From the NCBI GenBank assembly GCA_020631735.1, contig CM036231.1, positions 2,321,831 through 2,385,830 of the forward strand: 64,000 nt of DNA. Direction: 5' to 3'. Origin of the DNA: Saccharum officinarum. Its lineage: Eukaryota > Streptophyta > Magnoliopsida > Poales > Poaceae. The position numbers were made by a program, and so were the translations under genes. The notes under the pieces are model-generated. The model saw nothing but the letters and a program-made list of their open reading frames with translations, made no database searches and had not been told where the DNA came from. Shown here piece after piece: positions 32,101 through 55,180 of this stretch. Positions within the stretch are counted from its first letter, which is position 1. Every line of letters starts with the position of its first letter.

Positions 32101-33626
32101 CCACCCCCTTAAACAAGGGCCCAGCTCTGATACCAAATGATACATCCGGCCCAGATGGGGTTGGCCGAGGCCCAATAAATTAAGGTTGCCCGGACCCCAA
32201 CAGTTCTTATGCACACCCACTCGGAGAAAGGCCCAATATCCCTAAAAGACTAGTCCGATAGGAGAAGGGCGGCTCTCTCTTTTAAGGTGGCTTTCTCCTC
32301 CCAAGCTAAGCAAGGTGGGATTATTCAGAGGCTCACATGGTCACCGTCCGACTACAACTAGGCCACTTGGCACTTTTTTTGTTGCGTCTTTGCCAGCGGG
32401 TAATAGTGGAGGATGTCCTCATCAGGAAGCACCAGGAAGGATGGTGGTGGCTTGAGACTTACTGGTTGAAGACGCTCCAGCAAGGTTCTCCCTAGCTTTC
32501 ACCCTAGAAGGGATGTCATCCACAAGGATCGGATCAACAAAATTTCGACTCAAATCCTACAGATAAACAACAACAACAAGAAGAGAAGTAAGGGAAATGA
32601 ATATAGAAAGCACCAGCAACAAAGGAAATATAAAGAATAAAGTACTCACAGAAGAAAAACAACTTACAGTAGGAGGCGGGTTGTCAGCACGATACTCAGG
32701 GACCGTGTGCGGAACGATGCTCACTCCCTTTAGTATTTTCTTGATGCGCTCCATCACCTCTTCTTTGGTTAACTCCATAGCCAAGACCATACGAGAAGGG
32801 TCCTCGGCCCCGGAATACTCAAAGCCATAGTGCTCCCTCGCCTTCAAGGGTTGAACTCGCCGGCGCAGATAACTGGCGATGATTTTAAAGCCATTTAGTC
32901 CTTGCTGCTTCAGAACCCGAATTGTATCAAGCAATGGCTGGATCTTCTTAAGCTCTTCGCTCGATAGAGGGTTCTTCTCCCAACGATCATTGACCAAGGG
33001 ACCAGAGTCAGAGTGAACAGCAAGGGCGAGGAGCATGTTTCCGGTGTAAAACCACTCGAAACGCCACTCCTTCATAGAATCAACCAGGTCATAGTCAAAA
33101 AGAGATTCTTCTTTCCCTAGCGGAATTGAGTCCCACAACCACCTAGAGGAGAAATATTATCACTCCGGGGGTGTGGTTTCAGACGAAAGAAATAACAAAA
33201 CAAGGAGATAGAAGGGAGGATTCCAAGGAAGGTTTCGCAGAGATGAACAAACACAGACAAGTAAAGCACACCATTCGGGGTCAAATGATTTAAGCAAATC
33301 CTAAAATATTGGAGGAAACAATGAAGAAAAACAGAGGCAGGCAAGCAGAGACCAGCTCGAACAAAAGAGATAAACAGGACGATCTCACTAGGACCAGGAG
33401 TAGGAACCTAATGTTGGCTGGGGACCTTCCAATCAGTAAAGTCCTTCTCCTAGATTAGGCCGTCCTTGACCAAATCATGCAACTAATCCTCCGTGGTAGT
33501 CAGAACCGGCCAGAGCTTCTCCGCAGCCCTCATAGCGACGAATTCCTAATTCTCGATGACCGAGAGCGATGCCTCCTCATCCACCAAGACCTCCTTCGAC
33601 TTGCTTGACGACTTCTTCTTGCTCAT
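29151..33626 (-). pseudogene. Antisense multi-exon gene of Tat element 2, 'putative gypsy type transposon' (PF04195-like) family
   Basis: The gene runs opposite to pol. Exon 1 (33626-32668) starts MSKKKSSSKSKEVLV, then carries the family core: EIVLFISFVRAGLCLPASVF, HLTPNGVLYLSVFVHLCETF, RYFFRLKPHPRSDN-like text, WRFEWFYTGNM and LRRRVQPLKAREHYGFEYSG. It ends at a donor GTAAG. Exon 2 (32556-32425, resuming at 31148-30977), exon 3 (30903-30834) and exon 4 (30766-30614) have AG/GT borders and agreeing phases. Later exons (from 30535, 30033 and about 29710) encode a frameshifted Ala/Ser-rich part, a coiled coil (QAEMEIERQMHQREKKALRA) and an acidic tail. Exon 1 has three in-frame TAGs and one frameshift, and exon 2 holds the TRIM insertion, so this copy is dead. 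The function of the family is unknown. Confidence 0.78.
31154..32424. mobile_element. Palindromic double TRIM (miniature LTR element) inside the antisense gene
   Basis: The block consists of LTR (to 31489), a tiny internal piece (31490-31529) and LTR (31530-31813), followed by the same structure inverted: LTR 31814-32097, internal 32098-32137, LTR 32138-32424. The internal piece holds only a PBS, TGGTATCAGAGC at 31492, and a purine tract AAGGGGGTGGGAA, which is the definition of a TRIM. The 5-bp duplication GGAAG (31149-31153 and 32425-32429) encloses the whole block. Removing it rejoins the antisense exon in frame (GAS/IAETIPYVEY). The first 93 bases (31154-31246) are unlike the other LTR copies and read as an open frame on the plus strand. 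Confidence 0.85.
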
Positions 33627-33744
33627 ACAATGGCAAGGATCTAGGGTTGGCGGCAAAAGGTCAACGGCGGTGGCGGCGGCGGTGGAACTCTGGATGTTAG
33701 GGTTTTGCAAAGGCTGAATGGATAAGGGCAAAGATAGCGTAAAG

Positions 33745-35271
33745 AAGAAGAAGAAGAAGAAGAAGAAGGGCCCTTAAATAGATTTACAACGGTAAAAACA
33801 CGGCCCATCAAGCCCGCTTAACGCGGCGTGGAAATGCAACGGCCCGTTTTTTGCCATAACTGACACAGCCAAGACGACAGGTGACGCAACCTTTCACAAC
33901 GGTACAGTGCAACAGGCAGATCCTAGACTTATCCGTTCACACCGTGCCATTGACGAATTGATACAGATTGCACAACTCAGAAAGAACTCGCCATCCACAA
34001 GATTCATATTATACATTATAGTACGCCTCCAGAGAACTTGGATACTTCAGAAACAACTCAGACCATGCTCAAAAGCACTTAGACAACAAAAAAGGAGACA
34101 ACAACTGAGAAAGAAAGACTTTTTATTACAAATATCATCAAAGGACATAAGATTACAGATCTTACAAGACCCAATGAACTTGGTACTATGACGAGCAACG
34201 CAGCAACAAAGAGCATTAAAAGAACCTGGCTCTGGAAACTACTACATGCTCCTAGCCACAACACGGTAGAAGACAACCAGCTCGGATACACTATTTTCTT
34301 CAAGGGAAGGACGCAATGCATCCAAGACGGATATCAGCAGCACAGCAGAACAACCCAGACCAAGCAAGGATCGCAGACATCAGTCTACCCAAGCCCGATG
34401 TGATCCTAGATCAGACGTTGATCTGCACCGAACAGTCACAAGGCAGTGTGGAAGGATCAACTTGAAGCTACTAGACGATGGAACGAATCCCACATCACAA
34501 GACTTCTTCCACCTATCACCACGTACTACCTGGTACAATGCTGCCGCGAGATTAGTCTATCTCTAATCTTAATCACAAGACTTCTTCCACTTACTACAAG
34601 ACTTACAAGACTCACAACTCACGCCCGGGGGCTGCTCTACTTCAAAAACTATTATAATCATGGCTATGGAGGCTTCGGACTATACAACAAGACACTTGAT
34701 GAATAGAGGCAGCACACCATGAGGGTATTTATAGGCCAAAAAGTGGCATACATAGACTGGGAGCACCAACAGAACAAGCCTGATAAAGGTCTCAGTGAAA
34801 AGACAGAAAGCAGCAAGAAGAGGACACGTGCGTGAGGAAATAGTATTCAAGGACAAGCATATTCAAAAGAATATACCGACATTATACACCTCATGACTAT
34901 AGAGAATTCAATTCAACTACCAACCACCACCAACATCGGATATAAATCTGGCTACCTAAGAAGACAATATAAGAACCTCAATCTGAGTTCCTAACGATCG
35001 AAAAGAACTCAGAAAGATGCTTGGAGGCTGCAGGGTACATATCCTAAGAAGAAATTTTTAGTTTTTTCGACAATCAAAGTTTAAGACCCTCCAACTTTTT
35101 GTTTCAAATAGCAAGAGGCTCAGGGGCTACACTCAGTGAGTGCGCTTTTTCTTTGAAAAAGCGCACGTCACTTGAAAGACTTTATCAAAACAACACCACT
35201 TCAAGGCTTCACGTTGAAAGAACCCAGAATGAAGGGAGTCTTCGAGTTCAACCATGAAATGATAGGAGGCT
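33745..35271 (+). other. Tat element 2 3' space without recognised gene
   Basis: It begins with an (AAG)n run at about 33745-33770, then AT-rich non-coding sequence to the polypurine-like GATAGGAGGC just before the 3' LTR. At 35140-35166 there is a perfect 12-bp stem (GTGCGCTTTTTC, 3-base loop, inverse), next to AGGGGCTACACTCAGTGAG, a phrase seen near the 3' LTR of RIRE2-like elements. Confidence 0.65.
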
Positions 35272-35730
35272 TATCGATACGGGACCCATAGGGTTCCTCA
35301 ATAATGTGACTACGAGTCGTGGGCCCTGGCCTAGCCCATGAACTAGAACTAGGAAAGGTGTAGCATCCACTACACTGAATCTAGATAGAATAGGCAAGAC
35401 TAGTCGGATTCCTATAGAAAGTAACTTCTGTATCTAGTTTAGGACACCTTCTCTAGATCCGACTAGGATTGTAACCGCACCACAACCTTCTCTACCAATA
35501 TAAAGAGAGGTCGTGGGCACCCCTATGACAATAGACGATACAACATAATCAATCCAACGCAAAGGCTAACACTGACTGGACGTAGGGTTATTACTCGATC
35601 ATCGATCGAGGGCCCGAACCAGTATAAATCGACTGTCTCTGCATTCACCATCGAGTTCTAGCACGCGCTGAAGCTCGAACAACTGTCCTGGGTACCCCCG
35701 TGGCAGGCTATCGGTGGTCAAACACCGACA
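35272..35730 (+). repeat. 3' LTR of Tat element 2
   Basis: 459 bp, same length as the 5' LTR, starting TATCGATACGGGACCC and ending CACCGACA, followed by GCGAG. It differs from the 5' copy at many sites, including two of its first four bases. Confidence 0.93.
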
Positions 35731-35735
35731 GCGAG

Positions 35736-36460
35736 CTCTGAGCTTTCCCTTTAGTCAGCCATAGGTCGCATAGGTTAGCCACATAGCTCATAGGCCCTCT
35801 CCTCCATCTCTTCTACCCTCTCTAGGGTCCCCTCTCTCTGCTTCGCTCTATCGACGGGAGCCGCACGCCACCGAGCTACCATTGCCGCATTCATCGCCGG
35901 CAAGGCATGGCTAGGGTCGCACAACCCCTCGGCGTTCGGTAGAGCGCCTCGAGTGAGTGCCTCCGTGTCACCGTGCCACCGTGGGAACTCTGGCGAGCCG
36001 CCACCGGCGCTCCGAACTGTAGTTGTTGCCGAAAGCTCCTCCTACTGTTGCAGGTTGACCCCCGGGACACCGGCAGCCTACAGCCACTCGTTTCGCCAAT
36101 GTAAGCAACTTCGGTGACCTAGGGTCATCAGACTCTATCCGCGCCGCCGTGTCAGGGACTGCTGTTAGGCCGCATCCACGGCCTGCCATCACTCTCTCTC
36201 TCTCTCTTAGGTGGGTCCAAGCCGGACGCCCGCGTCGCCGCATCGGGGACCGTCGTTAGGCCGCAGTCGCAGCCCGCCGTCGCTCTCTCTCTGCTAGGTG
36301 GGTCCAAGCCGGACGCCGTCGCCAGCCGTTGACGGTGGGTGACGGGGGATGGCCCACGTGTCAGTGGCCCCTCGCCCTGACGCCTGGGGTCCATCTGGTA
36401 GTAGCTCCCCTCCCTCTCTTCTTCCCTTCTGTGAACCCTGAGAGGAGGCATGTGGTCCAC
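35736..36460 (+). repeat. Continuation of the repeat unit interrupted at 9007
   Basis: The GC-rich leader resumes directly after the target duplication. It contains a two-copy tandem duplication of about 91 bp (36141-36320; GTTAGGCCGCA and GGTGGGTCCAAGCCGGACGC in each) with a CT run at 36186-36208. No convincing coding frame. Confidence 0.5.
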
Positions 36461-36640
36461 GACACAATGCAGACCTGGCATACAACACAGTACATTGGCC
36501 CACGCCCCGCTAGCCTTGGCCCACGCGTCAGCCACTAGAGCAAGGCAAAATTGCTAGGTACACCCCGTGGGTGTATACAAAGAGGTTGAAATCCATTTTC
36601 CAAGCTTAGAAAAATTTCCAGAAAATTTCTATATAAACTA
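36461..36640 (+). repeat. Direct repeat copy B (partner at 7656-7830)
   Basis: Same order of blocks as copy A: ACCTGGCATACAACACAG, CCTTGGCCCACGC, GCTAGGTACACCCCGTGG and AGCTTAGAAAAATT. Small indels distinguish the two. 36641-37956 is AT-rich with nothing recognisable apart from possible promoter sequence of the next gene. Confidence 0.7.
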
Positions 36641-37956
36641 GGTACACCCAAGAACCTACTCAAGTCTTTCCATCTCATTTGCATTATTCTAAATTCTAGA
36701 AACAAATTCCAAAATATAATTCATATACTCTTTCTAGAATAAAGCTTAGGAAACCAAATATTTTTCATCTTAAACCCAAATCCCTTGATTACTTCACCAC
36801 AAATCTTGTAAAATCAAGATCTGTCTACTCATGCCATTCATCCCATTATTTGGTGCCCATTTAAATTCTAATTGATTGCTTTTCCTTTCTTAGATTATTA
36901 AAATAACTAAAAACCATAATAACCAATTAAAACACCCAAGGAATACTTAGATATAGTTATATAAAATATAAATACATGTGTAAGCTTACCCGTATATAGG
37001 ATAAGTAGGCATTCTGGTATACGCCTATGCATTGCTAACTACACCTAAATAAAATATAGGCATATATGTATGCATACACGTACGTGCCACTGACCTTAAC
37101 CACTACCTTAACCATAACTAAGCCAATACCCTAATTCTATATAAATAAAAATATAGATGCATGAATCTGAATAGCCAAGCCCTCCTTCACGTATAAATAA
37201 AACCACTTAAATAACCTAAACCCGTGGATCTGTAGAGACAGACTGGCTAAGTCAGATATAATGACTTGGTCAGGCTTTCTCTTTCGGGTTCACATAATAG
37301 TAAAAACCTAATAATGTGGTCTGGTTTTCTAGCAAACCAAACTTAACCACCCCAAACTAACAATCTGACCTAACCACTCTAACCTAACCCTGAAACCTGG
37401 TCATGCATGATGACTTGGTCACTCCTATTTAGTTTTACATGGTAGTTGACCTCTAATAATATGGTCTGGTTTTCCATCGATCGACCAGACCATTTTCACT
37501 ACAAACCACCAAAAAGCCAGTTTGTTGAATGAAATTTCTTTATTCAACCTTTACTTCAAATTGACATAATAGTGATAATTTAAATATAAAAACCACCAAC
37601 CACGTAGAAACCGCCCATTTAGGACCGACCCTTGAATGATTGTGATTGCTTTGAACGTGTTGCTTGAAATGTTCCATTGCTTGCCAACGTTAGACAACGT
37701 AGATAGAAGGCATGGAAAGAACCCGATGGGATCCCCAAACACCGTCATAGGAATAAGAAGAATCGGACCCTTTTAATACGAATGTACTCGCCAGCGAGCG
37801 GAGGTCCTAACCCCCTCCTACCCCTCTAACCCCTCCACATAATAAACCAACCCTAAACCTCACCCTTATTCCACCAATCCCCTAACCCTATACCCCAACA
37901 TTCTTGTCCATGCAATCAATCGCTTCTCGTACTAGTTCAGTCCAAACTCCAAACTC

Positions 37957-38825
37957 ATGGCGGAGATCGTGAGGTCTGCAGTTGCCGAGGAGATAGTGAA
38001 GCAAATCATCTCCGGCATCTTGGATAAGCAGGGACGAAAACTGAATGAGAAGGAGCACCTGGAGCGGCTGGAGATGGCACACATCAAGCTGGAGGCCGCG
38101 CTGGAGACCTCCGACAAGTGGCAGATCCGCGACGCGTCTCTGCTCCGCTGGCGCAAGAAGCTGAAGCGCGCCGCTCAGGAGTGCGAGACACGCTGCGCCG
38201 GTGCAAGAAGCGCGCCGTTGCTGTGGACGATGAAGAGAAGCATCAACGGGTGGCGGTCAGGCAGCGCTCGTGGTCATCCTTGCCGACGCGGCTCGCCCAG
38301 GCCACCAAGTCCTTGGTCTCCTCCATCCTCAGCGGCCGCAACAGGAGCGACGACGACGGGTACGGCTGGAGCGGCGACGCCGTACGGAGATTCGAGTGGT
38401 TCGCGGATGGCGCGAGCGACTTCCTACGCTTCGTGGAGCTCCGCAGAAGCCAGCACCATGTCCTGTGCATGCGCCCTGTGAGCTTTGAAGGCCGCGGGCT
38501 GGAGGCCAAGTTGCTCTACGTCTACGAAGACGACGACGCGCCGGAGAAGAACTTCTGCCTAGGTATGATGCTCCGCCTCTCCGAAAGCATGGACGTCGTT
38601 GGTATCACCATCAGGTGCCTGCAGCAGCTGCTGGTCACGGAGCCTCACTTCAAGTCCACAGCCGAGGCCGCGATGCGAGAGATAGCTCAGCTACCTACGC
38701 AGGACTTCTCATGGCTGCCTTACGTTGAGTCTGGTCACAAAGAGCACTGGAACAGCATCCACGGAATCTTGTCCCAGGTGTCGCGTGCACCCAAACCCAA
38801 ACTGCTGCAAGCATCACCACCATGA
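37957..38825 (+). pseudogene. Rx-N (CC)-domain resistance-like gene with a single-base frameshift
   Basis: The start MAEIVRSAVAEEIVKQIISG and the block LERLEMAHIKLEAALETSDK are those of a grass family with an Rx-type coiled-coil N-terminus, related to NLR immune receptors but without a visible NB-ARC. Frame 1 runs to about 38187 (AAQECE). The conserved continuation DTLRRCKKRAV is in the next frame, consistent with loss of one G after TGCGAG. That second frame then stays open through FEWFADGASDFLRFVELRR, RLSESMDVVGITIRCLQQLL and LPTQDFSWLPYVESGHKEHW to TGA at 38823-38825. Intact, it would encode about 290 aa, matching short family members. One base could be a sequencing error. It would act in the cytoplasm if it resembles Rx; its real role is unknown. 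Confidence 0.75.
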
Positions 38826-38859
38826 GCCCAAGCCTTGCAGCAGCAGCGGCAGCAGCGAC

Positions 38860-40598
38860 AGAAATTAGCAAGCTCTGCCAAAAAAAATTGATAGATTTGT
38901 TGTTGAAAGCTTTGAAAATGGGGATTACATGGTAGTTGCAAATGTTTTAGATAAAAATCTTTATAAAAGGTGGTCACTGGTTAATGTGTATGGACCAGCA
39001 CATGATGAGTTCAGAGATAATTTTTTGGCAGAGCTTGCTAATTTCTGCTTCAAGGCCAAATACCCCATCCTTATGGGGGGAGATTTTAACATCCTGAGAT
39101 TTAGCTCTGATAAAAACAAGAAATTCAATGAAAACAATTTTTCTAATGTTTTCAACCACATCATAAATACCTATGAGCTTAGAGATTTACCTTTATCTGG
39201 GGGTAAGTTTACTTGGAGCAATAATAGGGATGATCCAACCCTTGAGAAATTGGATAGAATCTTGATATCTAGTTCCTGGGAAATGGAGTTTCCCCTTTGC
39301 AATCTTAGGAAAATCCCAAGACACATGTCTAACCACAATCCTTTGATTGTGAGAACTGATTTGGAACAAAAGATTGGTTCAAGACCTTTTTTGTTTTGAA
39401 ACTTCTTGGTTGAACCATTCAGAATTCACGCTTAAAGTGCAGAAAATTTGGGGGAGAAAAGTGCACTCTAAGTCTGCTATTGATACTTGGTGTATAAAGA
39501 TGGGCAGGGTTAAAAAGTTTCTTAAGGGGTGGGGCCAAAGTTTGAAGGGCCATACTAGAAAATATAAGCTTATTCTAAAAGAAGAATTGGAGAGTTTAGA
39601 AAAACAAGAAGAGGAGTTGAGACTTTCTGCTGATTTGCTAAACAGAAAGACTTTCATTCAAACTGAATTACTTAGATTACTTGAAGAAGAGGAGGCCTAT
39701 TGGCATAAAAGATCAAACAGTATGTGGTTGCTAAAAGGGGATAATAATACAGCATTTTTTCATAGAGTGGCCAATGGAAAGAAAAGGAAGAATACATTTT
39801 TTCCCTAAATCATAATGACCAAATTATTGAAGGTGATGCTGCCCTGGTGGAGCATGCCACTCAATTTTACAAAGAACTTTTTGGTCCTTCTGTCTCCTCA
39901 GATATTCATTTGGATCATGATTGTTGGGAACAATCTGAAACTGTTAGTGAATAGGAAAATGAAGAATTAGAAAAACCTTTTCTGTTAATGAAATCAAAGA
40001 GGCTATTTTCTCGATGGAGAAGAACACTGCCCCAGGGCCTGATCATTTCCCAATTGAGTTCTATCAGCATTGCTGGGATTTCAAGCATTGCTGGGATTTC
40101 ATTAAAAATGACTTGGTTGCCTTGTTCCATGATTTTCATAATCTTAATTTGGACATTGGGCGTTTTAACTATGGTATTATTACCCTGTTACCTAAAGTGA
40201 AAGAGGCTAATAATATCAAGCAGTACAGGCCTATTTGTCTATTAAATGTCATTTATAAAATCTTTACAAAAGCCCTAATGCTGAGACTTGAGAAAGTCAT
40301 GAGTAGAATCATTAATAAGAGCCAGTCTGGATTCCTAAAAAATAGAAACATTATGGATGGAGTTATGGCTTTGCATGAAATCTTGCATGATACTAGACTC
40401 AGAAAGAAAGATGGCCTGGTGTTAAAACTGGATTTTGAGAAGGCTTATGACAAACTTAACTAGGAATTCCTCTTTGAATGTCTCACGCAAAGGGGGTTTA
40501 GTGATAAGTGGTGTGAATGGGTTAAGATTGTGATGACTTCTGGAACTGTTAGTGTTAAAGTTAACAATACAAATGGGAGTTATTTCAAATCTGGCAGG
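38860..40598 (+). mobile_element. L1-type LINE fragment, 5'-truncated with inverted junction, cut by an LTR
   Basis: From 38889 the plus strand encodes ORF2 endonuclease (WSLVNVYGPAHDEF, ILMGGDFNILRF, DLPLSGGKFTWSNNRDDPTL, LDRILISSSW), a linker, and RT up to LKLDFEKAYDK. The endonuclease catalytic SDH motif reads MSNHNPL, with Asn for Asp. A frameshift occurs in a T-run near 39390 and stops lie at about 39953 and 40459 (TAG where relatives have Trp). An 18-bp tandem duplication at 40066-40101 repeats HCWDF in frame. At the 5' end, 38860-38888 is an inverted copy of 39021-39049. The 3' part, including the RT catalytic loop, is missing beyond 40598. Confidence 0.88.
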
Positions 40599-41941
40599 TG
40601 AAGGGTCGAGATGGCGGACTAGAGGGGGGTGAATAGTCCTTTCTAAAACTTAAACACGTAGGCTAACCAAAACAAATGCGGAATTAAACTTATCGGTCTA
40701 GCCAAGACTACACCCCTCTATCTAAGTTCTCTAGCACCTTGTAAAGATCCTAATTAAGCAACTAAGGTGCTAAGCTTACCAAGAGCTCACCTAATCAATT
40801 CTAGAGTAAGGTCACACAAACCTATACACTAGTACTTTGCCAAACGAGGGAGCTCCTACACAACTAGTGAAGCAAAGCACAAAGCTTAAGCTCGCTAGCA
40901 AAGCTCAATAACAAGGCAACTAATGCCAAATTAGAGAGCGCAAAACACTTAGCTACACAAACTAAGCAATGTGACTAACAAGGTTACACAAACCAAATTA
41001 GTCACGCAAAGGGAAGCTTCTAGCTACACAAGCAAGAAGACAACTAGCAAACTAGTTACGAGAGCAACTACACAAGCACAAGTATATATGAAAGTAAATA
41101 CAAGCTTGTGTTGCACGAAGGCAAACCACCGAGAAGAGTAGACAATGTTGACATGGTGATTTTCTCCCGAGGTTCACTTGGTTGCCACCAAGCTACGTCC
41201 CCGTTGTGTCGACCAACACTTCGTGGTTCGGCGGCTAATCGGTCACACACCGAGCCTCTCAAAAGGCGCCGCAAGAACCCACCATCAAGTGTGGTAGCTC
41301 AATGACACGCTCAACTAGAGTTGCTCTTTGCGATCCCCGCGGGGTGAGCACAATCCCCCTCACAAAGCTTCTCCGGAGCCTCGCACAATCTTCTTGCGAG
41401 CTTCGACGGAGCCACAAGCCACCAAGCCGTCTAGGAGGTGGCAACCTCCAAGAGTAACAAGCACCACTGGCTTGCAACACGATCACCTAGTGCCACTCGA
41501 TGCAATCTCACAATGCAATTACACTAGAATCACTCACTCGCTTATTGATTCACAATCTAGCAAGCACAAGTGAGTTAGAGGCTCTCCTAGCACTCCAAAG
41601 CATGGACACTAAGTTCCAAGGGTGCCAAGCACCAGCCAAGGCCGGCCAAGGGGCTATTTATAAGCCCCCACACGAATATAGCCGTTGTACCCCTTCACTG
41701 GGCAAGATTTGGGTCAACCGGACGCGCCGGTCGAACTGACCGGACGCGCCTGTCGAACTGACCGGACGCGCCTGTCGAACTGACCGGACGCGCAGGTCAG
41801 TAGCGTGCTCCAACGGCTAGTTTTCGCGCGTATAAACTTGTATTGACCGGACGCGCTGGTCACTAACGGACCGGACGCGCAGGTCGCAGTGAAACAGCGA
41901 ACAGGAGGTTTCCAGTAAGCTCCCGAAGCGACCGGACTCGC
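40599..41941 (-). repeat. Sirevirus-type LTR in minus orientation, running into the gap
   Basis: The sequence is the reverse complement of the last ~1.34 kb of the LTR at 59219-61470, with only scattered differences; it starts TGAAGGGTCGAG. No PBS lies to its left, so it is a 3' LTR or a solo LTR inserted in the LINE. A TATA-like CTATTTATAAGC is at 41653-41664. GACCGGACGCG motifs begin at about 41716 and continue to the Ns. Confidence 0.92.
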
Positions 41942-42041
41942 NNNNNNNNNNNNNNNNNNNNNNNNNNNNNNNNNNNNNNNNNNNNNNNNNNNNNNNNNNN
42001 NNNNNNNNNNNNNNNNNNNNNNNNNNNNNNNNNNNNNNNNN
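41942..42041. other. Assembly gap (100 N)
   Basis: Exactly 100 N, within the GC-rich palindromic part of the LTR and directly before the last visible PICKLE intron. It may hide the rest of the LTR or of a whole element, the LINE remainder and the 3' exons of PICKLE. Confidence 0.99.
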
Positions 42042-42131
42042 ACGAAACTGTGCCCCAGATTCCTCACGTATTTGGTCTTACAACTCAAAATATTTTGGGG
42101 TCACAAAATATGGAGAGCACATTTCACATAC

Positions 42132-54481
<12,350 letters not shown>

Positions 54482-54900
54482 CGTCGCGCAGCTGTCGCTC
54501 GACGCGGTACGGGGTAGAAACCCAGTGAGCGAGCAAGCAGCGCCACCCTCGCTACCTCCGACAAGCTCTCGTTCCACCTCTAGCGCCGCCGCCGCTAAAT
54601 GGCCTAGGGTTTGGTGGGTTTGGGGAGCGGCGAGGAGCGAAGAGGGGCTATTTGTACCGCCACGAGGGCGCGAGGTGCCGTGTGGGAGAAGTGCGGCAAG
54701 AAGCCGAAAATGGAAGGTAGCGACGAGGTGACGCTCGGCGTGAGCTGCGGGCGGAGGAGGCGCGAGGGCGGCGAGGGGGGAGTCTGTCTCTCTCCTCTGC
54801 ACGAGGGAGAGGAGAGGAGAGGAGAGGGGGCAGTGGTAACGGCCACTGACTAGGAAGAGCAGGGACTAGAGCGGTCTTACGACCTGAACCTTCTGCTTTG
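54482..54900 (-). promoter_or_regulatory. PICKLE 5' leader and core promoter region
   Basis: GC-rich sequence upstream of the ATG at 54481, with a CT/GA-rich tract (GAGAGGAGAGGAGAGG near 54810-54830), typical of a plant housekeeping promoter. No strong TATA box was found. Extent and start site are inferred. Confidence 0.4.
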
Positions 54901-55180
54901 TCCAAATTTGTGTAAGCCTTGTTGAGACAATTCACAATTTAGATCTAGTCTTGAATGTGCAAAAAGCATGTATGGACGGTGGAGTTGTTTGAAAAAACAA
55001 TGCTTCTTGTGAAATATGATATTTCCAGGTATCTACATGATTATAAGCGTGGTATATGCTATGCTAGATGTGATAAGACATCGTTTATGTGAATTCCTTG
55101 CCTGTATTTAATATATTGCTAAATTAGTATCTTGTTGACGGGGCACATTAAATGTTTTCCAAAATTTGGATCCTACGTTA

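Larger units (their letters stand above)
9008..35730 (+). mobile_element. Tat-lineage (RIRE2-like) Ty3/gypsy retrotransposon 2, nested, with both LTRs
   Basis: The element is bounded by two 459-bp LTRs (9008-9466 and 35272-35730) and flanked by the 5-bp duplication GCGAG (9003-9007 and 35731-35735). The plus-strand order is PBS, gag, protease, RT, double RNase H, integrase, tandem repeats, then a long 3' space with an antisense gene. Removing the nested Sirevirus (17081-28024) and the TRIM block (31154-32424) leaves roughly 14.5 kb. Pol has many stops and shifts, so it is non-functional. LTR divergence is visibly much greater than in the nested Sirevirus, consistent with insertion order. Confidence 0.93.

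Noticed and set aside
35968..36535. Minus-strand Arg/Gly/Pro-rich frames
   Set aside because: They overlap a tandem duplication and a CT run; no recognisable domain.
54611..54853. Plus-strand frame over the PICKLE leader
   Set aside because: Antisense GC-rich leader sequence with purine repeats; no domain, and PICKLE exon 1 on the minus strand explains the region.
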